From Rhizobiales bacterium NRL2 (GTDB taxonomy: Bacteria > Pseudomonadota > Alphaproteobacteria > Minwuiales > Minwuiaceae), in the NCBI GenBank assembly GCA_001664005.1, contig CP016093.1, forward strand, positions 3,959,031 through 4,023,030: a DNA stretch of 64,000 nt, given 5' to 3'. The notes under the pieces were generated by a model. It was given only the letters and a program-made list of their open reading frames with translations. It was not told where the DNA came from and searched no databases. Position numbers and translations under genes: made by a program. Below, piece by piece: positions 26,626 to 35,444 of the stretch. Position 1 is the first letter of the stretch, and every line of letters starts with the position of its first letter.

Positions 26626-27441
26626 ATGGCCAAGGATCCCGGACACAGGCTGAAGGCCTACAACAATCCCGAGTTCATGAGCGGACGGGATGCGCGTCCG
26701 CTGCGCATTCTCTCGGAATATGTCGAACCGCTGAGCCGCTTCGAGCGGCACGAGGTCAACGACACCATCGTCTTCCTCGGCTCGGCGCGGCTGAAGGCGA
26801 AGGCCGATGCGGAACAGGCCCTGCGGGAGGCCGAAGAGGCCGGCGAGGGCCTCGACCGCGCGAGACGGGATCTGGAGATGTCGCGCTACTACGAGGCGGC
26901 GCGGGAACTGGCGGCGCGCCTGACCCGCTGGTCGAAGGGCCTGGAAAGCGACGCACAGCGCTTCGTCGTCTGCACCGGCGGCGGCCCCGGCATCATGGAG
27001 GCGGCCAATCGCGGCGCCTCGGAAGCGAAAGGCGTCAATGTCGGCCTGACCATCTCCATTCCGCTGGAGGAATTCGACAACCCCTATGTCACCCGGGGCC
27101 TGGACGTGCACTTCCACTACTTCTTCATGCGGAAGTTCTGGTTTCTCTACCTGGCCAAGGCGGTGCTGGTCTTTCCCGGCGGCTTCGGCACGCTGGACGA
27201 ACTGTTCGAGATCCTGACCATGGTGCAGACCCGGAAGATGCGGAAACGGCTGCCCATCGTGCTGTTCGGCACCGATTACTGGGACCGCATCGTCGACTTC
27301 GACGAACTTGCCCGCCACGGCACGATCGACGCGCGCGACGTCGAACTGATGCACCGCACCGATTCCATCGACGACGCCTTCGAGTTCGTCACCGGGGAGC
27401 TTCTGGAATACAACCTCGACGCGCCTGGCGCGCGCCTTTGA
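26626..27441 (+). CDS. LOG family protein (TIGR00730-type nucleotide phosphoribohydrolase)
   Basis: A 271-residue protein with the LOG signature PGGFGTLDE and an upstream GGGPGIMEAANRGA nucleotide loop, both diagnostic of the former 'lysine decarboxylase' family. Known members cleave nucleoside 5'-monophosphates, releasing the base, including cytokinin ribotides. This is the longer bacterial form with an N-terminal helical extension (about 90 residues). The start at 26626 follows a GGAAGGGGAA ribosome-binding site. Lysine decarboxylation is not its function. Confidence 0.85.
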   Translation: MAKDPGHRLKAYNNPEFMSGRDARPLRILSEYVEPLSRFERHEVNDTIVFLGSARLKAKADAEQALREAEEAGEGLDRARRDLEMSRYYEAARELAARLTRWSKGLESDAQRFVVCTGGGPGIMEAANRGASEAKGVNVGLTISIPLEEFDNPYVTRGLDVHFHYFFMRKFWFLYLAKAVLVFPGGFGTLDELFEILTMVQTRKMRKRLPIVLFGTDYWDRIVDFDELARHGTIDARDVELMHRTDSIDDAFEFVTGELLEYNLDAPGARL

Positions 27442-27572
27442 ACGCAGGATCCGTCCCGCCCCGTTAACTTCGCCTTGATGTGACCCGGCCAGCATGGGGC
27501 CGAGTTGTGTCACGTTCGAACTCCGCTATTGTCGGGCGTGATTGGGGCCGCGTCGAGGGGAAGGGCCGCGTC

Positions 27573-29675
27573 GTGAAGAAGCTGCGGCTGAGGCCGATCA
27601 TCCTGATCCTGTTCGCTGTCCTGACGGTGCCGGTCGTGGTGGCGATCGTCGCCATCAACTACATCGCCAACGACCGCACCGCACGCGCCAACGCCTATGA
27701 TCTGGTCGAACGCTTCCGGGGCGAAGCGCTGCAGAACATCCAGAACACCTTCGATCCCATCAAGTCGCTGGTGCGCAGCGCCGCCGAGGTGGGCGAGGCT
27801 TCGCCCGGCTTCTACGGCGACAACGGCTCGCTGCCCTATCTGCTGACCATCCTGCGCCACAGCGACCGCATGGTGGCGATGTATGTCGGCCAGGAGGACG
27901 GCTCCTTCCGCCAGGCCCGGCGGCTTGTCGCGGACCGCGGAGTCGATGGCGATCCCGCGCCGCCCGAGTCCGAGTTCGCCCTGCGGTGGATGCCGCCCCT
28001 GGGCGGCGACGGCCAGCGGCTCGACAACTTCGCCTATCTGGACGAAGCTGGCCAGTTGCTGGGCCAGGCCAGCCGCGCGACCGGCTATGACCCGCGGGTC
28101 CGGCCCTGGTACCGGCAGACGGTGGAGGCCGGAGAGCTCTACATCACCGATCCGTCGGTATTCGCGATCTTCGATCTGATCGGCTTCACGGTGTCCGCGC
28201 CCTATCACGACGGCGACCGCCTTCTGGGCGTGGCCGCGGTCGACATCACGCTGGACGGCCTTTCGGACTACCTGGCCGAGAACCGGATCAGCCCGGGCAC
28301 GCGCAGCTATATCCTGGACCATGGCGGGCGGGTCATTGCCAATTCGGAGGGCGCGCGCACCTACGCGACCCGCGACGGACAGCTGGAAATCCGTCACGTC
28401 ACCTCGCTGGAGGAGGAACTGCCAGCGATCGCCTTCAGCGCCCGTCCACGGGACGGCTCCGACAGGCTCTACACCTTCCGTCACGGCGGGCGGGAATATG
28501 TCGCCACCCTGTCCACCCTGAAGCCCGAGTTCGGCAAGCGCTGGCAGCTCTTCATCGTCACGCCGATCCACGAATTCACCGCGGCGCTGGAGAAGAACAA
28601 TATCCGCCTGCTGGCCCTGGGCCTGGGCGCCCTCGTCCTGCAGATTCTGATCATCTGGGTCTTTTCCGGCGTGGTTTCCAAGCCGCTCGAACGGCTGGCG
28701 ATGAAGGTCAGCGCTCTCCAGGAACCGGGCCGCAACGATTCGCCCCCGCTCGATTCCTCGATCAGGGAGGTGGCGGTCCTTTCGCGCGCCGTCGAGACCC
28801 TGGACAAGACCGTCCGGTCCTTCGCCGCCTTCGTGCCCTGGGGCCTGGTGCGCCAGCTGGTGGATTCGGAGCGGAAGCTGGAACTGGGCGGCCAGAGCCG
28901 GTTCCTGACGATCTTCTTCTCGGACCTGGAATCCTTCTCCACGCTGTCGGAAGAGCTGCCATCCCGGGAGCTGATGCTCAGGGTCTCCGCCTATCTGGAG
29001 ACGGTGACGCGTGCTGTGAACCGCGAAGCGGGCACGATCGACAAGTTCATCGGCGACGGGGTCATGGCCTTCTGGGGCGCGCCCAACCTGCTGGAGGATC
29101 ACGCCTGGCACGCCTGCGTCGCCGCCATGCGCATCCAGCGCGAGATGGTCGCCGTGAACGAACGCTGGACGGGCAAGGACGATCGGCCGCTGAACGTCCG
29201 AATCGGCATTCACAGCGACGCGGTGCTGGTCGGCAATGTCGGCTCCGCCGAGCGCATGAGCTACACGGTCATGGGCGACGGCGTGAACGTCGCTGCGCGA
29301 CTGGAAGGCATCAACAAGGTCTACGGCACCCGCGTCTGCATCAGCCACAGCGTCTTCAAGGAAGCGGGCGACCGTCTGCTGGTCCGGCCGATCGAGGACG
29401 TGGCGGTCAAGGGCCGGCGTACCACCATTCCGATCTACGAACTGCTGGGCGTGCGCGGCGCGGCCGCCGAGCTGGAGCCCGACGAGCGGGCCGTGATCCT
29501 GGCCGAGATGACCCGGCGGGCCTACAACGCGCTGGTCGCCGGCGACAAGGAAGCGGCGTTGCGTCACTACAGGGAGGTGCTGGCGTCGTTCCCCGAGGAT
29601 ACGGTGGCCAGGCGGATGATCGCGAGCGTCGAGGCGACCATGCAGGACGCGGCCGCCCGGCCGCCCGCATGCTGA
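27573..29675 (+). CDS. Cache-domain adenylate/guanylate cyclase (class III)
   Basis: About 700 residues from the proposed GTG at 27573, behind GAGGGGAAGG; the frame is open upstream to 27480. Order: N-terminal membrane helix (IILILFAVLTVPVVVAIVAI), a large periplasmic double-Cache sensor (about 35-310) with RVRPWYRQT, a second membrane helix near 345-365, a HAMP-like linker, then a class III cyclase domain. Both metal aspartates are present, D451 (FFSDLESF) and D495 (FIGDGVMAF), as are the late catalytic residues in VMGDGVNVAARLE. It should make a cyclic nucleotide in response to a small periplasmic ligand. The next gene overlaps its stop. Confidence 0.88.
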   Translation: MKKLRLRPIILILFAVLTVPVVVAIVAINYIANDRTARANAYDLVERFRGEALQNIQNTFDPIKSLVRSAAEVGEASPGFYGDNGSLPYLLTILRHSDRMVAMYVGQEDGSFRQARRLVADRGVDGDPAPPESEFALRWMPPLGGDGQRLDNFAYLDEAGQLLGQASRATGYDPRVRPWYRQTVEAGELYITDPSVFAIFDLIGFTVSAPYHDGDRLLGVAAVDITLDGLSDYLAENRISPGTRSYILDHGGRVIANSEGARTYATRDGQLEIRHVTSLEEELPAIAFSARPRDGSDRLYTFRHGGREYVATLSTLKPEFGKRWQLFIVTPIHEFTAALEKNNIRLLALGLGALVLQILIIWVFSGVVSKPLERLAMKVSALQEPGRNDSPPLDSSIREVAVLSRAVETLDKTVRSFAAFVPWGLVRQLVDSERKLELGGQSRFLTIFFSDLESFSTLSEELPSRELMLRVSAYLETVTRAVNREAGTIDKFIGDGVMAFWGAPNLLEDHAWHACVAAMRIQREMVAVNERWTGKDDRPLNVRIGIHSDAVLVGNVGSAERMSYTVMGDGVNVAARLEGINKVYGTRVCISHSVFKEAGDRLLVRPIEDVAVKGRRTTIPIYELLGVRGAAAELEPDERAVILAEMTRRAYNALVAGDKEAALRHYREVLASFPEDTVARRMIASVEATMQDAAARPPAC

Positions 29676-30409
29676 GTGGGGCCGGCCGCATCCTGCATGT
29701 CAATCGAATGGGAGATCATTTGTCAGCGAATCCCGCATTGCGTCCCAGCGAGTACACCGCGGCCCTGATCCAGGCGCTGCGCCAGCGCCGGCACGTCGTC
29801 GAAGGCGCGGACGCCCTGGAGATCGGTTTCGGCAGCGGCGTCGTGCTGGCCGCCCTCGGCGCCATGGGCGCCGGGGCGCTGTGCGGCGTCGACATCGAGG
29901 CGGAAGCGGTCGAATCGGGCGCCGCCCTGCTCCGCGATCTGGGCCTGGCAGAGGTATCGACCCTGCACCGCGGCGACATGTGGGGGCCGGTCGCCGGCCG
30001 GCGCTTCGGTCTGATCGTGGCCAACCTGCCCCACTTTCCCATGCCGCCGGCGGAATATGGCGGACGGCGGCCGAGCTGGAATTCCGGCGGCGCGGACGGC
30101 CGGCGCTATCTCGAGGTGTTCGTCTCGGGACTGAGCGAACATCTTGCCCCCGGTGGCCGGGCCCTGCTGACCCACAACGCCTTCTCGGGGCTCGTTGCCA
30201 CGAGGGCCCAGGTGGAGAGCGCCGGCCTGGCGATGCGCCCGGCGCTGACCACGCTGGTCCATATCACCGAGGAGAAGCTGGCCCGGATGACGGCGACGGT
30301 CCTCGCCCGCGAAGAAGGCCGCACGATCTTCCGCTACGGCCCCTATGTCTTCGGCGAAATGCTGGTGGTCGAGATCGCCCGGCCCGGGGATCTGGACGCC
30401 GATGGCTAG
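29669..30409 (+). CDS. Class I SAM-dependent methyltransferase
   Basis: A 246-residue Rossmann-fold methyltransferase. Motif I is ALEIGFGSGVVLAALGAMGA and the acidic ribose-binding residue is in CGVDIEAEA. The post-II motif reads ANLPHFPMP, a variant of the NPPY box of PrmC/HemK-type and N-methylating enzymes. The first ATG (29669) overlaps the cyclase stop; an internal ATG at 29708 would shorten it by 13 residues. The 3' end overlaps the start of the ABC transporter gene. Substrate unknown; modification of a protein or a small amine are both possible. Confidence 0.78.
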   Translation: MLSGAGRILHVNRMGDHLSANPALRPSEYTAALIQALRQRRHVVEGADALEIGFGSGVVLAALGAMGAGALCGVDIEAEAVESGAALLRDLGLAEVSTLHRGDMWGPVAGRRFGLIVANLPHFPMPPAEYGGRRPSWNSGGADGRRYLEVFVSGLSEHLAPGGRALLTHNAFSGLVATRAQVESAGLAMRPALTTLVHITEEKLARMTATVLAREEGRTIFRYGPYVFGEMLVVEIARPGDLDADG

Positions 30410-32072
30410 CCGGCCGCTCCCGTTCATCGGCGGACTGACCGCCCTGCTGCTCCTGCTCTGGACGGCGGGCGGGACGGCTGCGGCGGACCAGCGACCGGAC
30501 GCGGCCCTGCAGGCCCTGCTTTCCGATGCCCGCGCGCAAGCCGCCCGGCCCGGCGCCTGCGCCGACCCGGCCGCCGATGCCCTGGTCCGCATCCTCTGCG
30601 ATGGCGAGATCCGCATCGGCGCACGGCATCACTATCCGCTGTTCGGCGAAATGACCGATGGTAAATACAGCGGCTACGACGTCGACGTCGGCCGCGCCAT
30701 CGCCGCCCGGCTCGGCGTCGGTGTCGACTACGCACGGGTGAACGCCGCCAACCGCATCCCCATGCTGGCGGAGGACCGGATCGACCTGATCATCGCCACC
30801 ATGGGCCACAACACGCCGCGCGACGGCCAGGTTCGCTTCGTCCGCCCGCACTACTACCGTTCGGAAACCATCCTTGTCGGTCCGCGCGAACTGGAGGTGA
30901 AGGACTGGACCGACATCGCGGGCCGCAGCATCTGCGTGACCATCGGCAACGGCTCCAACCAGAACATGGTTTCGCAGGGCGCGCGGCTGATGCTGTTCGA
31001 CAACGCGGGCGCCCTGCCCGAGCGGCTGCAGGACGGCACCTGTACGCTCGCCGCCCAGGACGACAGCTTCTTCGCCTACTACTTCGCCCAGCCGGCCTTC
31101 GCCGCGCGCTACGATGTCAAATTCGGCTTTGCCCAGGTGCCCTGGGGCATGGCGGTCGCCCGCACCGGCAGCCAGCGGCTGGGCGACGCCCTGGACCTGG
31201 TCAGTCAGATCTTCCACCGCGACGGCGTCTTTCTGCGGCTGGCGCAGGAGAACCGGATCCGCACCGTCTTTCTGGAGGCGCAGCAGGCGATCTGGAGCAG
31301 CGCCGCCTGCAATCACCCCGCGGGCAATGACGACCCCGCCTGCGTGCTGCCGGCACTGGACGCGGCGATCGAGCCGACGGAGTTCGCCGCACGTGTCGAA
31401 GCCTTCGAGGCATGGATGAAGGACCGCACGGGCGTCGCGCTCAGCCTCGCCATGCTGAAGACGAAGCCCGCCTGGACCCTGTTCTGGTCGGGTGTGGTCA
31501 ACTCCCTGATGCTCGTCGCCGGCGCGCTGGCCGCGACCATGGCATTCGCGCTGCTCATCGGCGCCATGTTCACCGCCCGCGCCGCGCCGCTCCGCTGGGC
31601 CGCGCGCGCGCTCACCATGGTGCTGCAGTCCTCGCCCATTGTGCTCACCCTGGTGATCGTGGCCACCCTGGCGCACGCACTGTTCGCCTACTCCACCGCG
31701 GTGGCCCTCTGCGCCACCATCGTCGCACTCGGCCTCGCCAACGGCTGCAATGCGGGGCAGGCGATCTCCGAGGCCATGCGCACGCTGCGCGCCGAGGGCG
31801 CGGCGGATGGCGGCCTGTTCCAGCGCGCCGTGGCCCTCTCGGCGACCCAGATCGTCTCCTTCCTGGTGAACGCGACCAAGGGAACGCCCATCGCCGCATT
31901 CGTCGGCGCGCCGGAACTGCTGAGCGCGCTGACCGACATCACCTCCTTCGCCAGCGGCCGGGCGACCACCTATGGCCTGCTGCTGGTCTTCTACATCCTG
32001 GTGGTGATGGCGGTGATGTGGGGCTGCGGGCGGCTGCGCCTCTGGCTCGAGCGGCGGCAGGCGGCGGCATGA
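30402..32072 (+). CDS. Amino-acid ABC transporter: substrate-binding and permease domains fused
   Basis: A 556-residue fusion. After a signal-type segment (PFIGGLTALLLLLWTAGG) comes a polar amino-acid binding protein domain (about 60-330, starting LCDGEIRIGARHHYPLFGEM). From about residue 370 a His/Glu/Gln-type permease domain follows with five hydrophobic segments and the coupling region near MRTLRAEGAADG. ATG at 30402 overlaps the methyltransferase stop. It pairs with the permease starting at 32069 (ATGA overlap). No ATP-binding subunit is encoded next to it, so it must borrow one or be incomplete. Confidence 0.85.
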   Translation: MASRPLPFIGGLTALLLLLWTAGGTAAADQRPDAALQALLSDARAQAARPGACADPAADALVRILCDGEIRIGARHHYPLFGEMTDGKYSGYDVDVGRAIAARLGVGVDYARVNAANRIPMLAEDRIDLIIATMGHNTPRDGQVRFVRPHYYRSETILVGPRELEVKDWTDIAGRSICVTIGNGSNQNMVSQGARLMLFDNAGALPERLQDGTCTLAAQDDSFFAYYFAQPAFAARYDVKFGFAQVPWGMAVARTGSQRLGDALDLVSQIFHRDGVFLRLAQENRIRTVFLEAQQAIWSSAACNHPAGNDDPACVLPALDAAIEPTEFAARVEAFEAWMKDRTGVALSLAMLKTKPAWTLFWSGVVNSLMLVAGALAATMAFALLIGAMFTARAAPLRWAARALTMVLQSSPIVLTLVIVATLAHALFAYSTAVALCATIVALGLANGCNAGQAISEAMRTLRAEGAADGGLFQRAVALSATQIVSFLVNATKGTPIAAFVGAPELLSALTDITSFASGRATTYGLLLVFYILVVMAVMWGCGRLRLWLERRQAAA

Positions 32073-32725
32073 TCCGGCTCGAAACGATCATGGACGAATT
32101 CCTGCCCCGTTTCCTGTCGGGCATGACCGTGAATTTCGAGATCGCGGCCATCGCGCTCGCCGTCGGCCTGGGGCTGGGTCTGCTCCTGGCGCTGGCGCGG
32201 CTGGGACCGGGAGCCGTCCGTGCGCCGGCGATCCTGCTGCTGGGCGTGATGCGGGCGGCGCCGACATTCGTCGTGATGTTCTTCCTGCTGAACGCCATCC
32301 CGCGAGAGGCGGTGCTGTTCGGCGTGAACGTCTCGCCGTCGGGCGTCATGACGGTGGCGCTTTCCCTGGTGCCCTATTCGGCGGCCTACGTCGCCGACAA
32401 CGGTGTCGAGGCGTTGCGCCGGTTCAGGGCCGGGTCGCGGCTGGGGGCGCTGCTCTTCCTGCCCAACGTGACCCGGGTCTTCTTCGTGCTGGTGATGTCG
32501 TCGAGCACCGGCGCCGCCATCGGCGTTCACGAGGGCATCGCGGTGATCCTGCAATTCGCCGACCGCATGCCGCATCTGGGCGACAAGCTGGTGCTGTTCG
32601 GGATCGGCGTGCTGTGCTTCGGGGCGGTGCTGCAGGGCGGCTTTGCGCTGATCAACCTGCTGCACCGTCATCTGGGCCGCAGGGTGGCGGCCGGCCTGGC
32701 GGCAGCTCAGACGCCGAAGGGATAG
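32069..32725 (+). CDS. Amino-acid ABC transporter permease (HisM/GlnP type)
   Basis: A 218-residue inner-membrane permease. Hydrophobic segments begin at FEIAAIALAVGLGLGLLLAL, and the EAA-like region reads YVADNGVEALRRFRAGSRLG before a LLFLPNVTRVFFVLV segment. The ATG overlaps the stop of the fused binding/permease gene (ATGA), so the two are translated together and would form a heterodimeric channel. The expected ATPase gene does not follow; instead a decayed gene converges from the minus strand and overlaps its last 19 bp. Confidence 0.83.
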   Translation: MIRLETIMDEFLPRFLSGMTVNFEIAAIALAVGLGLGLLLALARLGPGAVRAPAILLLGVMRAAPTFVVMFFLLNAIPREAVLFGVNVSPSGVMTVALSLVPYSAAYVADNGVEALRRFRAGSRLGALLFLPNVTRVFFVLVMSSSTGAAIGVHEGIAVILQFADRMPHLGDKLVLFGIGVLCFGAVLQGGFALINLLHRHLGRRVAAGLAAAQTPKG

Positions 32726-33159
32726 GTCTCCGGGACGCCCTCGAGTTCCTTCGTTTCCAGCGGCCGGACCGCGCGCGTCGTTCCGAACCAGATGTATTCG
32801 TCGAACTGCGCCGGCAGGATGGCCTGGAAGTAGTGGCTCGCCCGTTCCGTGCGCGGGCGGTAGATCACGCCGATGGCGCGCTGCAACCGGGCCTCGCCGA
32901 GCTGTTCGCGCAGGGTTTCGCCGCCATAGCGGAGCGGCAGCAGGAAGGCCTCCGGACCGGCGGCATGCCACCATGAAGGGTTGGGAGATCGTCTGCTCTT
33001 CCCCGATCGGCGGCGGCGAGTCCTCGTAGGCAATTCGGCCATCTCCTCCGACGCGAACATCTGCCTCGGCACGGCGCGGAAGGCCCGCAGAACCTGTTCG
33101 TCACGGACCCCGCGCGCGGCGACCTGGCGTTCGACCATGGTTTCGATGGCGCCGTTCAT
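32707..33159 (-). pseudogene. Remnant of PCMT - erythromycin esterase fusion gene
   Basis: The N-terminus (VERQVAARGVRDEQVLRAF, PRQMFASEEMAEL) is that of protein-L-isoaspartate methyltransferase. After about residue 43 the family sequence continues in another frame (AYEDSPPPIGEEQTISQPFM, about 33030-32962). The original frame then resumes with the C-terminus of the erythromycin esterase family: LQRAIGVIYRPRTERASHYF, then LPAQFDEYIWFGTTRAVRPL. A PCMT-esterase fusion is a known architecture of some 650 residues; here the SAM-binding core and the esterase active-site region are missing. I read it as a gene broken by a frameshift and a large internal deletion. The remaining 150-residue frame is open but unlikely to be functional. 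Confidence 0.75.
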
Positions 33160-33211
33160 TCGATCCTCCCCAAGCTGGTGGCGAGCTCACGGATCCCGGC
33201 CAGTCGTACCT

Positions 33212-33874
33212 TTACCCGGCGTGCCGGAGCACGGTTATGGAATCCGCGTCGATGTCGGGTTCGGTATTGAACAGGCCCGCGGCATCCATCTCACCGGACA
33301 CGGAAACGAGGTCGCCGACATCGACATCCTCATCGATCGCCGGGCGGTCCAGATCGCCCCCGTCGACATTCACGGTCCGGCCGCCGACATCGACCATGAG
33401 TTCGTTGCCGGATATCGCCACGACCCGTCCCGTAACCGACAGGAACTCGTCGTCCGAGGCGGTGGCGATCCTGTCGAGGCCCGCCGCGGTATGGGCGCCC
33501 ACGGCGCGGTCATGACGGAGACCGTCCTCACGATCAGCATAGAAATACTCGTTGAGTCGGGGGACATAGACCGAATCCGCCTCGATCGAACGGCGATCGT
33601 AGAAGTCCTCGTCGACTTCCCCCGATACGGTCACGCGGTCGCCGACCCTGAGCCAGTTCTCCGCGTCGACCTCGTGTTCGTCCATCTCGACCGCGATTCC
33701 GCCTCCGGGATAGACTAGGACGAAATCGTCGTCCTCGACCGATTCCACGGTCCCTGTGAGGCTGATCCATTCCTCGTCCTCACCGATGGCGGCGCGGTTG
33801 TCGGCCGCAGCCGCCGGCGCGGCCAGCAGCGCTGCGGCGCAGCAGATGCCCAGATAGCCCTTGCGATTGGTCAT
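33212..33874 (-). CDS. Secreted protein with two OB-fold-like (DUF5666/BOF-type) repeats
   Basis: A 220-residue exported protein. A signal peptide (GICCAAALLAAPAAAAD) is followed by two similar modules: residues about 37-105 (LTGTVESVEDDDFVLVYPGG, VGDRVTVSGEVDED) and about 143-215 (VTGRVVAISGNELMVDVGGR, VGDLVSVSGEMDA). The pattern G-x-V plus VGD-x-V-x-VSGE is that of small bacterial OB folds such as DUF5666 or YgiW-like proteins. It is highly acidic. It probably binds a cation or ligand in the periplasm. No operon partner; the MFS gene is divergent. Confidence 0.65.
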   Translation of the reverse strand: MTNRKGYLGICCAAALLAAPAAAADNRAAIGEDEEWISLTGTVESVEDDDFVLVYPGGGIAVEMDEHEVDAENWLRVGDRVTVSGEVDEDFYDRRSIEADSVYVPRLNEYFYADREDGLRHDRAVGAHTAAGLDRIATASDDEFLSVTGRVVAISGNELMVDVGGRTVNVDGGDLDRPAIDEDVDVGDLVSVSGEMDAAGLFNTEPDIDADSITVLRHAG

Positions 33875-34207
33875 GGTTCATTCCTCCGCTTCGTTGCGGC
33901 GGCGGTCGCGGGGGATCGCTGGCGGCAATGCGTCAGGATCGCGCCGTTGACCGGCGCCCTGGTTCTTCGTTGGCCCGGAAGATGAGAACGCGCCGGCGCG
34001 TTGCAAGGCCCGAACAGGCCGGCAACGGCTTTGTCACAGGGGCGGGATGAAGCCGCGCATGGGCCGATGTACACGGGGCCGGGCGCCGGCATGCCTGCTG
34101 CCCGCGCCAACGTCTTCCGGTTCGCCCGCCCGACGTGCATGATCCGCACGATGGCGCGACCGCGGCGGAGATCGCGGCGGCGCAAGCGGGGGAGGCGCTG
34201 GCCGTTC
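33875..34207. other. Intergenic region between OB-fold and MFS genes
   Basis: A 333-bp divergent promoter region. The MFS frame is open backwards to 34001, but that stretch is arginine-rich and unlike the family, so I treat it as non-coding. I see no clear operator or RNA gene here. Confidence 0.5.
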
Positions 34208-35425
34208 ATGACCGCCGGGCAAGCGAAAATCTTCTATGGCTGGATCGTGGTCGGCGCGGCCTTCGTCGGCACCTTCTTCGCCTTCGGCATCGCCTATTCA
34301 TTCGGCCCGTTCTTTCCCGCCATCGAAACCGCCTTCCAGGCCAGCCGCTCGGACGTGGCGCTGGTCTCCGCCATCGCCGGCAGCCTGCTGTTCAGTCTCG
34401 GCGCCGCCAGCGGCCCGCTGGCCGACCGGCTGGGACCGGCCGCCGTCGCGTCGACCGGCATGATCCTGATCGCCTGCGGCCTGCTGGCGGCGTCGCGGGC
34501 GACCGAACTCTGGCACGTCTATCTGGCCTATGGCCTCGGCGTCGGCGTCGGCACGGGCTGTATCTACATTCCGGCGATCAGCGCCGTGCAACGCTGGTTC
34601 GTGCGCCGCCGCGGCCTGGCGTCAGGACTGGCGGTCATGGGCATCGGCGCGGGCACGCTGGTGACGCCGCCGGTGGCGAACTGGCTGATCGAACTGCAGG
34701 GCTGGCGCGGGGCGATGACCACGCTGGCGCTGGCGGTCGCGGCGATCGGCGGCCTGGCGATGCTGGCGCTGCGTCATTCGCCCGAGAAGCGCGGGCTCAA
34801 CCCCGACGGCGGCCCGCCACCGGACCCCGCGGCCCCCGCAGGACCGGCCGCCACCCTGCGCGAAGCCCTGGGCGCGGGCGAATTCTGGCTGCTCGGCGCG
34901 GCGGGCATGTTCATTTCCTTCTCGCTGTTCGTCCCGCTGGTGCACATGGTTCCCTACGTGCTGGACCATGGCATGGACGAAGCGACCGGCGCATGGCTGC
35001 TCGGCGTGATCGGCGTCTCCAGCATCGCGGGACGCTTCCTGGTCGGCGTCGTGGCCGACCGGCTGGGCCGGCTGAAGACCCTGATCGGCGTCTATATCGG
35101 GCTCGCCGTGATGCTCGCCTTCTGGCACTTCGCCCGGGAAGTCCGGACCCTGGCCCTGTTCGCCGCCGTTTTCGGCACGCTCTATGGCGGCTTCGCGCCG
35201 CTGATGCCGGCGATTGTCGCCGATGTCTTCGGCGTGCGGCATCTGGGCTCGATCCTGGGCGTCAACTATTCGGGCGCCGGTCTCGGCGTGCTGCTGGGAC
35301 CGACCATGGCCGGGCTGCTGTTTGACCTCACCGGCGGATACGGTCTCGCCATCGCCGTGGCCGTGGCGGGCATGCTTGCCGGCGCCGTCTGCCTCGCCGT
35401 GACCGCCGCGCGGCGGCACGAATGA
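34208..35425 (+). CDS. MFS transporter (OFA/monocarboxylate-like)
   Basis: A 405-residue carrier with twelve predicted hydrophobic segments, starting KIFYGWIVVGAAFVGTFFAF, the typical N-terminus of oxalate:formate/monocarboxylate porters. The central loop is short and proline-rich (near residues 200-217). The second half has the DRLGRLKTLIGVY motif after segment 8. ATG at 34208 is chosen because the family begins just there. It is convergent with the ectoine hydroxylase gene (19 bp apart). Likely substrates are small organic anions; a link to ectoine cannot be shown. Confidence 0.85.
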   Translation: MTAGQAKIFYGWIVVGAAFVGTFFAFGIAYSFGPFFPAIETAFQASRSDVALVSAIAGSLLFSLGAASGPLADRLGPAAVASTGMILIACGLLAASRATELWHVYLAYGLGVGVGTGCIYIPAISAVQRWFVRRRGLASGLAVMGIGAGTLVTPPVANWLIELQGWRGAMTTLALAVAAIGGLAMLALRHSPEKRGLNPDGGPPPDPAAPAGPAATLREALGAGEFWLLGAAGMFISFSLFVPLVHMVPYVLDHGMDEATGAWLLGVIGVSSIAGRFLVGVVADRLGRLKTLIGVYIGLAVMLAFWHFAREVRTLALFAAVFGTLYGGFAPLMPAIVADVFGVRHLGSILGVNYSGAGLGVLLGPTMAGLLFDLTGGYGLAIAVAVAGMLAGAVCLAVTAARRHE

Positions 35426-35444
35426 TACCGCGGGAGGCCCTGTC

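Noticed and set aside
26626-27441. Lysine decarboxylase
   Set aside because: The PGGxGTxxE motif marks the LOG nucleotide phosphoribohydrolase family; the old name is a misannotation.
27480-27520. GTGAC ... GTCAC half-sites as a CRP-type site before the cyclase
   Set aside because: The arms are unevenly spaced compared with CRP sites and the flanks are not symmetric.
27510-29567. Minus-strand open frame of 685 codons opposite the cyclase
   Set aside because: Composition is that of a complement of a high-GC gene, and the cyclase motifs are on the plus strand.
34001-34207. 69-residue N-terminal extension of the MFS transporter
   Set aside because: Arginine-rich and unlike any MFS N-terminus; the ATG at 34208 gives the family start.
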